Assembly: GCA_046483125.1 (NCBI GenBank)
Contig: JAWODU010000019.1
Coordinates: 4,518-68,517, forward strand
DNA length: 64,000 bases
Source of the DNA: JAWODU01 sp046483125
Lineage (GTDB): Bacteria > Verrucomicrobiota > Kiritimatiellia > UBA8416 > JAWODU01
Reading direction: 5' to 3'
Shown: in pieces, positions 11,209 to 19,146 of the stretch
How the letters are laid out: each line of letters opens with the position of its first letter
How positions within the stretch are numbered: position 1 is the stretch's first letter
Notes under the pieces: generated by a model
Database searches by the model: none
The model's input: the letters and a program-made list of their open reading frames with translations, nothing else
Told to the model about the DNA's origin: nothing
Position numbers and translations under genes: made by a program

Positions 11209-11567
11209 AGGTTGCGCTCCTCCGTGTGTTGTGAGACGGGTCCTTAATACCACGGAGCGCCCGAGAACGTCAACGCCCCTCGTCACGCAGGCCGGGGTGC
11301 GGGAGGGGTTCGGGTTCTCTGGGTTCTGCTTGTGCCCTTTCCCCCGCGTCGCGGGCGGCGTACTGGAGGTACTGTAGCGCCGCTTGTCCACGATGCAAGG
11401 GGAGTGGAGCAGTAGGGACGTTGTCGGTTTTCCCATACATCCGTGAAATCTGTGGTTGCTCCCCTCCCCTCCCATCTTAATCGTAATCATAATCCCAATC
11501 TTAATCTCTCCCTCCGTCCTCCGTCCTCTGCCATCTGCCATCTGTCGTCTTTTGTCCCTCTTTGCGG
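11209..11567. other. Repeat-rich intergenic region upstream of purL
   Basis: About 360 bases between thiE and purL. It holds the purL ribosome-binding site at its left end, a composite repeat unit (11281-11400), and a low-complexity stretch near 11480-11560 built of short near-repeats (ATCTTAATC, CCGTCCT, CATCTGC). No gene or riboswitch was recognised. Confidence 0.6.
11281..11400. repeat. Composite intergenic repeat unit A with 51-bp palindromic core
   Basis: The unit begins GTCACGCAGG, continues through GGGAGGGGTTCGGG and ends in a palindromic core at 11346-11396. The core has outer arms GCGTCGC / CGATGC and inner arms GGCGGCGTAC / GTAC...GCGCCGC, so it can fold as a cruciform or hairpin. 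A second full unit lies at 12904-13027, and the core recurs inverted at 24788-24838. This resembles REP/BIME-type or miniature mobile elements, but the family is not recognised. Confidence 0.75.
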
Positions 11568-12233
11568 CTATCCTCCGGATTGTCTGCGAATTTCCTCCAG
11601 CAATTCGGCCGCCGCCGCCGCCGGATCCGGCGCCGCGGTCACGGCGCTTACCACCGCAATGGTGCGCGCCCCCGCCGCGAGCAGTGAGGGCACGTGTTCC
11701 TTTCGTATGCCGCCCATGACCGTAAACGGAATTTTCACGTGGCTTGATATTTCCCTCAGTCCCTCCATTCCCAGACAGCGGCCGGCGTACTCCTTGGTGG
11801 CCGTGGGGAAAAGCGGCCCGATGTTCACGTACGAAGCACCGTCTTCCTGCGCCCTGACGGCTTCGTCGACGGAATGAGTTGAAGCCCCTATTACTAAATC
11901 GGGCGCGAGCCGTCGCGCTTCTTTCACCGGAAGATCATCGGTACCCAGGTGTACTCCGTCGGCCTCAGCGGCCAGGGCCGCGTCAAGCCTGTCGTTCACG
12001 ATCAGAAGCGCACCCGACCTCCGGGTCATCTTTCTTATCCGGCGGGAAAGGTCCGTAAGCTCGCGCGCCGTCATCTCCTTTTCCCTGACCTGCAGGAGTC
12101 TGACGCCGGAGGCCAGGACTGCTTCGGCAATTTCTTCCGTGCTCCTGCCCCTGGACGCCGGCGACGACGTCACAACATACAGCCCGGCGCGGCCGAACAG
12201 TTTCATTCTGCGGTCATGAAGCGAAATGTTCAT
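11568..12233 (-). CDS. thiE: Thiamine-phosphate synthase
   Basis: This 221-residue TIM-barrel enzyme joins hydroxymethylpyrimidine diphosphate and thiazole phosphate to thiamine phosphate. The family hallmarks are present: LLQVREKE near residue 46, [21 protein letters not shown] (diphosphate and Mg binding), [20 protein letters not shown] and VMGGI near the C-terminus. The length is normal. The ATG at 12233 has no clear ribosome-binding site; a second in-frame ATG ten codons on is possible. No TPP riboswitch fits in the 36 bases before it. The gene follows the DUF151 gene on the same strand. Confidence 0.93.
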   Translation of the reverse strand: MNISLHDRRMKLFGRAGLYVVTSSPASRGRSTEEIAEAVLASGVRLLQVREKEMTARELTDLSRRIRKMTRRSGALLIVNDRLDAALAAEADGVHLGTDDLPVKEARRLAPDLVIGASTHSVDEAVRAQEDGASYVNIGPLFPTATKEYAGRCLGMEGLREISSHVKIPFTVMGGIRKEHVPSLLAAGARTIAVVSAVTAAPDPAAAAAELLEEIRRQSGG

Positions 12234-12269
12234 AAATACAAGCGAAGCGGAAGGAGGGGGATCTGCCGG

Positions 12270-12848
12270 TCAGTTTCCGGCATGCGGACCCGAAAGGCGG
12301 TCTATTTCGTCCCTGAGCTTCGCCGCTTCTTCGTAGCGTTCCTCTTTAACCGCCTTTTTCAGCTCCGCCTGCAGTTCTTCCAGCGGTGTCAGGGCTTCTT
12401 TTTTCTTTTCTCCGCCGGTTTTTTTGCTTTCGTTTTTTTGTGCCTGAAGGTTTTCCAGAACGCGCGCCGCCCTGTCCATAACGTGCTCAGCCACGTAAAT
12501 CGGCGCCGAGGTCCTCAGCGCCAGCGCTATGGCGTCGCTGGGCCGGGAATCCATCTCCATTTCACTGCCGTCGCGTTCCAGGATAAGGCGGGCGTAGAAT
12601 GTATTGTCCTTCAGGTCGCTGACTTCGACCCTGTGAAGGCGGCATTCCAGGAAATCCAGCGCATTTTTCAGAAGATCGTGCGTGAGGGGGCGGGGCAGAT
12701 CGACGCCTTTCATTTTCAATGCTATCGCCTGGGCTTCGGAAGCGCCTATGAATATGGGGAGTACGCGCTCCTCGCCTTCTTTCCGGAGCATTAAAACGAA
12801 GTTCTTGTTTGCCAGGAGAAGAAGCTGGTCTACTTTAACGGGTATCAT
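12270..12848 (-). CDS. DUF151 bifunctional-nuclease-family protein with UvrB/UvrC motif
   Basis: A 192-residue cytosolic protein. Residues 1-135 match the DUF151/BFN family (LPIFIGASEAQAIALKMKG, then SRPSDAIALALRTSAPIYV). Residues 155-187 form a UvrB/UvrC-type helical hairpin (KEERYEEAAKLRDEIDRL) that usually mediates protein contacts. A lysine-rich linker joins the two. Family members have been linked to nuclease activity and stress responses, but the role is poorly defined. The ATG at 12848 is preceded by AAGAAAGAG. Confidence 0.9.
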   Translation of the reverse strand: MIPVKVDQLLLLANKNFVLMLRKEGEERVLPIFIGASEAQAIALKMKGVDLPRPLTHDLLKNALDFLECRLHRVEVSDLKDNTFYARLILERDGSEMEMDSRPSDAIALALRTSAPIYVAEHVMDRAARVLENLQAQKNESKKTGGEKKKEALTPLEELQAELKKAVKEERYEEAAKLRDEIDRLSGPHAGN

Positions 12849-12903
12849 GTCTCTTTCTTAGCATATGATCCCACATCGCGCAACCCGTTTGCGCCCCTCC
12901 CCG

Positions 12904-13027
12904 CGTCACGCAGGTCGCGGCTTGGAGCGCGGGAGGGGTTCGGGGTCTCCGGGTTGTGCTTGCGCCCTTCCCCCCGCATCGCCGGCGGCCACTGGAAGAT
13001 GATAGCGCCGCCGGACGCGATGCAAGG
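12904..13027. repeat. Composite intergenic repeat unit B with palindromic core
   Basis: A second copy of the unit seen at 11281-11400. It shares GTCACGCAGG, GCGGGAGGGGTTCGGG, CGGGTT-TGCTTG and the C-rich run, and then the core at 12976-13023 (GCATCGCCGGCGGC ... GCGCCGCCGGACGCGATGC). The middle of the core has diverged while both arms are kept, as expected if base pairing is what is conserved. Confidence 0.75.
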
Positions 13028-13043
13028 GAAACAGACCTCCCCC

Positions 13044-13070
13044 CATCCTGTAGATCCTGTTGATCCTGTC
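13044..13070. repeat. Dispersed CATCCTGTAGATCCTGTTGATCCTGTC repeat
   Basis: Three tandem ATCCTGTDGATCCTGT-like steps of about nine bases follow composite unit B directly. Related copies lie at 5369-5400 and 51423-51450. The function is unknown. Confidence 0.65.
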
Positions 13071-13083
13071 AAAAAATCCCCAT

Positions 13084-13135
13084 GAGAATCCTGCGGAAGC
13101 GAAATGCGTGACGCAACAGCCCGCATCGCCGGCGG
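13084..13135. repeat. Partial repeat unit abutting the antiporter stop codon
   Basis: The stretch GAATCCTGCGGAAGCGAAATG followed by CGTGACGCAACAGCC and GCATCGCCGGCGGC matches, in reverse complement, 24826-24878. Here the palindromic core is cut off after its first arm, exactly where the antiporter gene ends at 13136. This suggests an element truncated at the gene border. Confidence 0.7.
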
Positions 13136-14749
13136 CTATTCCCCGGCGAAAAGGCTCCGGACGAACTCCGATTCAAGGGAATCCATGCCCTTCGTATTCT
13201 GCGCCTTGTCAAGCAGATCCTTCAATTCAACTATTTCCTCCAGCAGGATCATCCGGGCGAGGTGGGAATTCTTCCTTGCGGTATTCAGAACCAGTTTGGA
13301 TTGTTCTTCGGTCAGTGTGATAACTATGTCTTCCTTGCGCATCTGGCACATTGGCCGGTCCATGTCCAGCCGGTGCACAAAAAACTCCTCGTTGCGGAAA
13401 GCCTGCTCCACGCGCAAACGCATGAAATGGCACACCTCGCGGGACGGAAAATCCATCACGATTGTATCCGTCTCTTCCTGTTTCCTTCCGGCAAGCTCGC
13501 CCCTGACACCCGTGCCGCCGCTGAAAGTGCCGCTGATAAGCCCCGGCGCGATAATACTTGATATGAAAAGGGCCATTACCGCCACGCCGAAAAGATCTCT
13601 TCCGATTATGCCGGACGAAAGCCCGATCCCGGCCACGATCATTGTCACTTCGCCCCTGGGAAGCATTCCCGCGCCTATCCGGGCCGCGCCCCTCGCGTTG
13701 AATCCAAGCGCCAGCGCCGGCAGTCCACAGCCGAAAAACTTCCCGGCTACGGCCGCGGCGGTATAGACGCACCCGAACAGCAAAACGGGCATCAGGGCGC
13801 TGAAATCCACCATCATGCCCATAACGCAGAAGAAAACCGGAACAAAGAACTGGTACACCCCGCTCAGTCTCTCGTGGATTTCGTGCACAACATCCGTACG
13901 TGCCAGCGAAAAGCCCGCCACGTAAGCGCCGATTATCATGGCCAGCCCCGCGAGTTCGAACAGTCCCGCCAGGAACAGGGCAACGCCGAAAGCAGTGGCC
14001 GCTATCACGTCGTTGGATTTGAACCATTTCAGCAGGCGCGTCAGCCTCGGCGCCAGCAGAATCCCTAACAGCGAACAGCCGATCCACAGTCCCAGGGCCT
14101 TACCGGCCACCCCCGCAGCATTTCGCCAGCCGGGACCTCCCGACGAACCTGCCCGCTGGGAAACGCTTACGACTACCGCAAGAACCACCATTCCCAGCAC
14201 GTCATCCAGAACGGCGCCGGACAGTATTGTCACACCCTCCGGTGAAGACATTTTCCTGTTTTCCGAAAGTATACGCGCGGTAATGCCCACGGAAGTTGCC
14301 GTGGAAACGGTTCCCAGGAAGAGCGCCGGAGGGTCCAGAAACGAATCGGCGACCCCCCACCACACTGCTATGAGATCGCCAAGCGCGAACGACACAACCA
14401 CACCCCCCACGCCTATACCCGTGCCGACCAGCGAGTACTTCGCGAACAGTGAAAGATCCGTTTCCAGGCCAGCGCGGAAAAGCAGAACAACCGACGCTAT
14501 CGCCGCCAGGCTGTAAAGCTCCATGCTGACCGGCAGTGTTCCGTGGCTTCCGTTAAGCGGAAAAAGAGCTTTGCCGATCAGCGGAATGCTCATGCCCCCC
14601 AGGGCGTACGGTCCTATCACCATGCCCGCTATCACTTCGCCCAGGACCCGCGGCTGTTTCAGGTAACGCGTAAACAGGCATCCGAAAGTTTTGGCGACAA
14701 TCAGGATGACGGCGAGCTGGAAAACAAGCCGTATTATTGAACTGAGCAT
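13136..14749 (-). CDS. Kef-type cation:proton antiporter (CPA2) with C-terminal cytosolic tail
   Basis: A 537-residue inner-membrane protein. Residues 1-400 hold about twelve hydrophobic segments with CPA2 landmarks: LGEVIAGMVIGP at 36-47, RAGLETDL near 92 and LDD at 181-183 in a membrane helix. It should exchange K+ or Na+ for protons. Residues 400-537 are charged and cytosolic; they are not a clear TrkA-N domain. The gene starts six bases after the stop of a PTS EIIA gene, so the two are probably cotranscribed. The last codons abut a truncated repeat element. Confidence 0.92.
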   Translation of the reverse strand: MLSSIIRLVFQLAVILIVAKTFGCLFTRYLKQPRVLGEVIAGMVIGPYALGGMSIPLIGKALFPLNGSHGTLPVSMELYSLAAIASVVLLFRAGLETDLSLFAKYSLVGTGIGVGGVVVSFALGDLIAVWWGVADSFLDPPALFLGTVSTATSVGITARILSENRKMSSPEGVTILSGAVLDDVLGMVVLAVVVSVSQRAGSSGGPGWRNAAGVAGKALGLWIGCSLLGILLAPRLTRLLKWFKSNDVIAATAFGVALFLAGLFELAGLAMIIGAYVAGFSLARTDVVHEIHERLSGVYQFFVPVFFCVMGMMVDFSALMPVLLFGCVYTAAAVAGKFFGCGLPALALGFNARGAARIGAGMLPRGEVTMIVAGIGLSSGIIGRDLFGVAVMALFISSIIAPGLISGTFSGGTGVRGELAGRKQEETDTIVMDFPSREVCHFMRLRVEQAFRNEEFFVHRLDMDRPMCQMRKEDIVITLTEEQSKLVLNTARKNSHLARMILLEEIVELKDLLDKAQNTKGMDSLESEFVRSLFAGE

Positions 14750-14755
14750 CTGTGA

Positions 14756-15202
14756 TCACCCCGCAAGGATTCTGATAATTTCCGCGGCGGATTCGGCCTG
14801 CAGGATACGTTCGCGGATTTTCGGGTTGCTGAGCAGTTTGCTGATCTCCGACAGGTACTGAATATGCGGTCCGCTGTGATCGACCGGCGAAAGCGTCATC
14901 ACGAAAATCCTCGACGGTTTTCCGTCCATGGCCTCGAAATCGACGCCTTCTTTTTTGAGGCCAATGGCAGTCGCGAGTTTTTTTACCGCCGAAGTCTTGC
15001 CGTGGGGTATGGCAACGCCGCACTGCATCCCGGTCGACATCTTTCTCTCGCGGGACATTACGGATTCAAGCGCCTCAACGCGATCCCTTATAAGCCCCGC
15101 GGATTCCAGCATGCCGATCATCTCCTCGATTATGGCTTCTTTGGTCTCACCTTTCAGGTGGGCCGTACAGCATCCTTCCTTGAGAGCTTTCTTGAAATTC
15201 AT
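14756..15202 (-). CDS. PTS EIIA (fructose/Ntr type) protein
   Basis: A 148-residue EIIA domain. The phosphoacceptor His67 lies in GVAIPHGKT, and the downstream LATAIGLKKEGVDF and IFVMTLSP segments are typical. No EIIB or EIIC is encoded nearby. Its position just before a Kef-type antiporter suggests a regulatory role in cation transport rather than sugar uptake, as with EIIA-Ntr and potassium transport (family knowledge; the link here is inference). An in-frame TTG at 15238 would add 12 residues; I prefer the ATG at 15202 because it fits the family N-terminus. Confidence 0.9.
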   Translation of the reverse strand: MNFKKALKEGCCTAHLKGETKEAIIEEMIGMLESAGLIRDRVEALESVMSRERKMSTGMQCGVAIPHGKTSAVKKLATAIGLKKEGVDFEAMDGKPSRIFVMTLSPVDHSGPHIQYLSEISKLLSNPKIRERILQAESAAEIIRILAG

Positions 15203-15341
15203 ATCACGTTTCCGATGCGGCAAAAAACAAGTTGCCAACGTATCACCGCCGCACGGCTTTGGCTATGGAAAATTTCGCGGCGTCCTGGTGCCGGCTTTCG
15301 GCCCTTTACCGCGTTCCATCAGGGGGCGGCTCACCCGCAAC

Positions 15342-16319
15342 TCATTCAAACACCGCCGTCCGCATTGAACTGTTGGAGCGGATATCACGCCTGAGAAGCC
15401 CGCTCAACTGCGAATGGATTTTCCCCGGCTGACCCGCGCCGATCGTCTCACCGTCAAATTCCTTCACCGCCACCACGTCAAGGGTCGTGCCGACGACCAG
15501 CATTTCATCCGCTTCCTTCATGTCTTTTTTTGTGATATCCGAATATTCCGCGGCGGCAAGCCTGCCGGAACACACCAGCTCCTGCGCCAGTTCCAGTACC
15601 CTTACCATGGTTGTGCCCCTGAGAATACCGTCCAGGCGCGGGAAAAGAAGCCGTCCGTCCTTCGTGACGATGCCCATGTTCTCCGTGGCTCCCTCGGCCA
15701 GCAATCCTTCGTCGTCAAATCCGGCGGCAAAATCGGCTTCCCTTTCAAGGGCCTCTTTCTTCATCAGCACATTCGGAAGGTAATTACAGCATTTCACGCG
15801 GGCGTATTCCGGGCGCTTCACCGGTATGGAACTGGAGATAACCCGCGCCCCTTCCGGGTGTGTATTCATGAAAGGCTCTTTCAGAACGGCCGCGACCACG
15901 TACAGGCCGGTCTGCGGACAGTCCGCCGGACTCACACCAAGACTGCCCGGCCCCCGGGAAACCAGGACGCGAATAGAGCAGTTCCGTCTTCCGCCGGCAC
16001 GCGCGGTTTCCAGTACCAGAGCGCCGATTTCATCCATGTTCCCGGCCGGCTCAAGGTCAAGGGCCTCCGCCGACCGGCCTAGCCTCTCCAGATGCGCATT
16101 CATGTTGTACACCGCGCCGTTTACGCATTTCAGGCTTTCAAACACGCCGTCGCCGCGATGAACCACGTGATCGTCGAAGGGGACAGTCATCAGCACGGGA
16201 TCGGTTACTATCCCGTCCCACGCGTTTGAATACATGGCCAGGTACCGGTCGTGAAAAGGCCGCCTGGCTTTTTCGGCCAGGAGAAAGAAGGAATCGAGAT
16301 CAAACCGCCTGATTTTCAA
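15342..16319 (-). CDS. Class IV (BCAT/DAAT-fold) aminotransferase
   Basis: A PLP enzyme of fold type IV, 325 residues. Typical segments are HRGDGVFESLK near 55, VKCCNYLPNVLMKKEA (containing the PLP lysine), DEGLLAEGATENMGIV and LDGILRGTTMVRVLELA. Members include branched-chain and D-amino-acid aminotransferases and aminodeoxychorismate lyase; the exact substrate is not clear. The start is a TTG at 16319 inside the 3-prime end of lipA (20-base overlap), which suggests translational coupling. An ATG 29 codons later (16232) is possible, but the N-terminal extension looks like genuine coding sequence. Confidence 0.87.
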   Translation of the reverse strand: MKIRRFDLDSFFLLAEKARRPFHDRYLAMYSNAWDGIVTDPVLMTVPFDDHVVHRGDGVFESLKCVNGAVYNMNAHLERLGRSAEALDLEPAGNMDEIGALVLETARAGGRRNCSIRVLVSRGPGSLGVSPADCPQTGLYVVAAVLKEPFMNTHPEGARVISSSIPVKRPEYARVKCCNYLPNVLMKKEALEREADFAAGFDDEGLLAEGATENMGIVTKDGRLLFPRLDGILRGTTMVRVLELAQELVCSGRLAAAEYSDITKKDMKEADEMLVVGTTLDVVAVKEFDGETIGAGQPGKIHSQLSGLLRRDIRSNSSMRTAVFE

Positions 16320-17190
16320 TTTTCGCTTTTGCCCTTTCCGCCGTGTACGACGCCTGCTCTTCGGAGTAGTAGGAACTCCTTATCAGGGGCCCGGACACAA
16401 CAACTTCCAGTCCCTTCGCGAGCCCGGACTTTTTGAGCCCTTCGAATTCCTCCGGCGTCACGTAACGGCTCACCGGAAGGTGCAAAGCCGTCGGCTGAAG
16501 GTACTGCCCGGCGTAGAATATCCCGCATCCCGCCCCGGCCGCGTCCTCCATCAACCCGTCCACTTCCTCCATTGTTTCGCCGAGTCCCAGCATTACAGCC
16601 GTTTTCGTAACCAGCCCGTATTCGCGTGCCGCCCTGATTACGTCAAGGGACCTGTCGTAATCCGCCTGCGGCCTTGCCGCCGGATACAGCGAACGGACCG
16701 TTTCGAGATTGTGGCCGAACACATCCGGCTCCGCCTCGAACACCGCGCCGAGCGCTTCATCCGATCCGCGGAAATCCGGCACCAGCACTTCAACGGTAAT
16801 GTCCGGTGAAATCTCCCGGACACGCCTTATGGTTTCGGCCCATATCGCGGCCCCGCCGTCGGGCATATCGTCCCGGGTCACGGAAGTCAGGACCACGTTT
16901 TGCAGTCCCGCTCTGCGAATCGCCTCGGCCGCCCGCCGCGGCTCGTCCGGGTCGGCCTTTTCCGGCTTTCCCGAGCCGACGCCGCAGAAGGCGCAGTTGC
17001 GGGTGCAGGTATCGCCCAGGATCATCAAAGTGGCATGGCCGTGTTCCCAGCATTCTCCGATGTTGGGGCACATCGCTTCCCGGCAGACCGTGTGCAGGCC
17101 CAGCGAATCCACGATGTTCCTGAGGCGCGAGTACTCCGGGCCCGTCGGGATCTTCGCCCTCAGCCACTCCGGCTTCTTGAGTTTCTGCAT
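16300..17190 (-). CDS. lipA: Lipoyl synthase (radical SAM)
   Basis: This 296-residue enzyme inserts two sulfurs into octanoyl groups on lipoyl domains. The auxiliary cluster cysteines are Cys36, Cys41 and Cys47 (CREAMCPNIGEC); the radical SAM cluster is C62-x3-C66-x2-C69 (CTRNCAFC). The C-terminal RSSYYSEEQ motif supplies the conserved RSSY serine. The length is normal. No lipB or lipoylated dehydrogenase gene lies in the window. The gene sits between tRNA-Thr and the aminotransferase, all on the minus strand. Confidence 0.97.
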   Translation of the reverse strand: MQKLKKPEWLRAKIPTGPEYSRLRNIVDSLGLHTVCREAMCPNIGECWEHGHATLMILGDTCTRNCAFCGVGSGKPEKADPDEPRRAAEAIRRAGLQNVVLTSVTRDDMPDGGAAIWAETIRRVREISPDITVEVLVPDFRGSDEALGAVFEAEPDVFGHNLETVRSLYPAARPQADYDRSLDVIRAAREYGLVTKTAVMLGLGETMEEVDGLMEDAAGAGCGIFYAGQYLQPTALHLPVSRYVTPEEFEGLKKSGLAKGLEVVVSGPLIRSSYYSEEQASYTAERAKAKIENQAV

Positions 17191-17246
17191 ACCAACCGCC
17201 GCACTTCTCCATCCTGCCGATCCGGGAAAATCCTGACTGCTGAATA

Positions 17247-17322
17247 TGGAGCCAGCTGTCAGATTCGAACTGACGACCTAGTGATTACAAATCACTTGCT
17301 CTGCCGACTGAGCTAAGCTGGC
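17247..17322 (-). tRNA. tRNA-Thr (anticodon TGT)
   Basis: On the minus strand the acceptor GCCAGCT pairs with AGCTGGC, the D arm is GCTCAGTCGGCAGAGC, the anticodon arm is AGTGA-TTTGTAA-TCACT with anticodon TGT, and the T arm is GTCAG-TTCGAAT-CTGAC. The 3-prime CCA is encoded (TCCA). Total length is 76 nt. The 5-prime side faces the toxin-antitoxin island at 17.4-19.7 kb. Confidence 0.96.
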
Positions 17323-17485
17323 CCCGGTCCAGTATCATGCCTGCACCAAAAACATAATACGCGAGCGCCCCCTGCGCAATACACAAAAGAGAGAAGGAAA
17401 AGTGCACCTGTGCGGCCGGATAAGTGTCTACAGCCGCTCGTCGACATTATTTCTCAAAAACGTTACCGTTAAACGAAATTGTACC

Positions 17486-17515
17486 TTGCAAACCGGTAAG
17501 ACAATGCTCTAGCAT
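17486..17515 (+). promoter_or_regulatory. Possible promoter of the DUF6941 gene
   Basis: TTGCAA at 17486-17491 and TAGCAT at 17510-17515 are separated by 18 bases. The short palindrome ATGCT-CT-AGCAT (17504-17515) covers the second box and could be an operator. The surrounding 17323-17550 is AT-richer than the neighbouring genes. Matches to consensus are only partial. Confidence 0.25.
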
Positions 17516-17562
17516 GATACATGTGAAGCGTGTGATTATCACAACAGCAGGAGATGACATCC

Positions 17563-17982
17563 GTGTCGACTAAAGCACGTGCACCGATGGGAGTTGCCCT
17601 GGTTATTTGCGATCAGGTGATGACAGAGGCAGGCACAAACAAGAAGAGCCTGATCGGGATCTTCAACCAAATCTCTGCGAAGCAATTTCCATGTCGCCAC
17701 CCTCGATTATGTATCTTTGTATCGTTAACCGGTGGTCACGGCAAAGGAAAAGCTAAGGTCCGGTGTGTCAACGAAAACAACGAAGACGAAGAACTATTCG
17801 GCGCAGAGGGAGAAATCAACTTTCAGAGTCCCCTTCATGTAGTGGAGATAAACTTTGAGTTCAACAACGCACCTTTTCGAGCTCCCGGCAAACACCGAAT
17901 TGACTTTTTATATGAGGGGGCCCCGGTATTGCAGAGGCCGTTTCGTGTAACGCAAACCAAAACCAGGGGGAACCAGACATGA
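17563..17982 (+). CDS. DUF6941-family protein
   Basis: A 139-residue protein with the hallmark VICDQVMTEAGTNKKSLIGIF, followed by FPCRHPRLCIFVSLTGGHG, and a C-terminal beta-rich part. I recognise it as a DUF6941-type family of unknown function, soluble, with no signal peptide. I choose the GTG at 17563 because AGGAG lies nine bases upstream; an ATG at 17554 sits too close to it. The stop overlaps the start of the next gene by four bases (ATGA), so it is coupled to the small protein and MazF toxin. GC content and codon use differ from the flanking chromosome, consistent with acquired DNA. Confidence 0.75.
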   Translation: MSTKARAPMGVALVICDQVMTEAGTNKKSLIGIFNQISAKQFPCRHPRLCIFVSLTGGHGKGKAKVRCVNENNEDEELFGAEGEINFQSPLHVVEINFEFNNAPFRAPGKHRIDFLYEGAPVLQRPFRVTQTKTRGNQT

Positions 17983-18203
17983 GTATCCTTGTCAAAGAAA
18001 AACCCGCTGTTCGTATCGAGGGTAGCCCACGGGATGCAGATCAAGTGTTTTTCGATGATGATTTCGCATCATCGTTCTTCGAATTCAAGATTTTTATGGC
18101 ACAGGAACTCTCGGACGATGAGGTTATCAGATCTGCCGTGGAGTCCGGCGCTTACCAGTTCCTGGATTCACCAGAAGAAGACCTGTATTCCAGTACGGAT
18201 TGA
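17979..18203 (+). CDS. Small acidic protein, candidate antitoxin for MazF
   Basis: A 74-residue acidic protein (DADQVFFDDDFASSFFEF, then an acidic tail SPEEDLYSSTD) of no family I recognise. It starts at an ATG overlapping the stop of the DUF6941 gene and ends six bases before the MazF start, the usual position of an antitoxin. The acidic charge suits a toxin-binding partner, but no AbrB or MazE DNA-binding motif is visible. The antitoxin role is inference from position and size. Confidence 0.6.
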   Translation: MSILVKEKPAVRIEGSPRDADQVFFDDDFASSFFEFKIFMAQELSDDEVIRSAVESGAYQFLDSPEEDLYSSTD

Positions 18204-18208
18204 TAAGG

Positions 18209-18553
18209 ATGAAGAAATGGGACGTCGTTCTTCTTTCATATCCATTCACTGACCTAACTGGTACTAAGGTGCGGCCCGCTGTAGTCCTGTCGCCTGACTC
18301 CGAAAATTCTGCGCAGGATGACGGGCTTTTCCTTTTGGTGACTTCAAACACCGCACGTATTTCAAGATATGATCTAGTGGTGGATTCAGGCCATAAGGAA
18401 TTCACTAAAACGGGCCTCAGAAAATCATCGGCCCTTAGAATTAACAAGCTGGTAACACTTAAGCAGACCCTGATCAGGAGGACGCTGGGCAAGATTGGCC
18501 CAGAACTGCGGAAAGATATTACGTCTAGGCTTAGGGGCTACCTTGATCTCTAA
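18209..18553 (+). CDS. MazF/PemK-family endoribonuclease toxin
   Basis: A 114-residue SH3-like barrel of the PemK/MazF family: the N-terminal WDVVLLSYPFTDLTGTKVRPAVVLS segment has the GTKVRPAVVLS core, followed by LRKSSALRINKLVTL and a C-terminal helix. Family members cut mRNA and stop growth. I use the ATG at 18209; an in-frame TTG at 18200 would overlap the upstream gene. The upstream 74-residue protein is the probable antitoxin. It converges on the RelE-like gene. Confidence 0.9.
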   Translation: MKKWDVVLLSYPFTDLTGTKVRPAVVLSPDSENSAQDDGLFLLVTSNTARISRYDLVVDSGHKEFTKTGLRKSSALRINKLVTLKQTLIRRTLGKIGPELRKDITSRLRGYLDL

Positions 18554-18630
18554 GACAGACGTCTTACTTGAAGCGACAGCGGAAGTGGGCGGGCGGCGAG
18601 GACTACGACTAAGCCCAATTTCGTCGTTCG

Positions 18631-18885
18631 CTATCTGTAGACTTCTTTTCGATCTCCGATCGCGACCACCAAGACTACAAGCCTGTCATCATGGATTTCG
18701 TAAATCACGCGGTATGAACCGATGCGAATACGCCAAGCAGGCCGGCCCGAAAGCTTCTTGCAGCCGGGAGGGCGAGGATTCTCCGCAAGGGATTCAATGG
18801 CTGCAATGATGCGTGCGTGGTCCTGACGGTTGATTTTCGCGAGTTGCCGTTGAGCCCGACGCAGAATATCGACTGCGTACGTCAC
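18631..18885 (-). CDS. RelE/ParE-family toxin
   Basis: An 84-residue protein with the RelE fold signature: LRRAQRQLAKINRQDHARI, the central KKLSGRPAWRIRIGSYRVIYEI and the C-terminal VVAIGDRKEVYR. The basic Arg and Lys residues of the toxin core and the final Tyr are kept, so it is likely active as a ribosome-dependent nuclease. Its ATG overlaps the antitoxin stop by four bases (18882-18885). Confidence 0.92.
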   Translation of the reverse strand: MTYAVDILRRAQRQLAKINRQDHARIIAAIESLAENPRPPGCKKLSGRPAWRIRIGSYRVIYEIHDDRLVVLVVAIGDRKEVYR

Positions 18886-19088
18886 GTATCATATCCCTCT
18901 CGAATCTCTCGCACGGCTTGCTCGAAAGGGATGGCGTCCTGAGGGCCGGCTTTCGCCTTGTCGTAGGTTCTGATATCGTCGAGTTCCTCGAGATCCTCGA
19001 CAACGCGTTGCCACTCGGAAACAGGAAGGATGACAGATTTGGGGTTCTGTTTTTCGTCAACCACGTATTCTGGATGGACTTTAATCAT
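18882..19088 (-). CDS. RelB/Phd-type antitoxin
   Basis: A 68-residue acidic protein upstream of and overlapping the RelE toxin. The motif EYVVDEKQNPKSVILPVSEWQRVVEDLEEL is typical of a Phd/YefM-RelB-like N-terminal DNA-binding part; the C-terminus (FEQAVREIREGYDT) would bind the toxin. GGAGGAAAT sits just upstream of the ATG. That ribosome-binding site lies directly against the truncated hicA fragment, so the pair seems to have landed inside hicA. Confidence 0.88.
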   Translation of the reverse strand: MIKVHPEYVVDEKQNPKSVILPVSEWQRVVEDLEELDDIRTYDKAKAGPQDAIPFEQAVREIREGYDT

Positions 19089-19089
19089 A

Positions 19090-19146
19090 TTATTTCCTCC
19101 AACTGACAGGCTTCTCGATCTTGCAGATCAATTCTTTTCGCTTCAT
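19090..19146 (-). pseudogene. hicA: HicA toxin remnant (N-terminal about 12 codons)
   Basis: An ATG at 19146 overlaps the hicB stop (ATGA) as in intact hicBA operons, and the first codons read MKRKELICKIEK, the usual HicA N-terminus. The frame then leaves the family (PVSWRK) and stops at 19090. The rest of hicA is missing and the relB start follows two bases on. The call rests on a short match plus the overlap arrangement. Confidence 0.6.
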
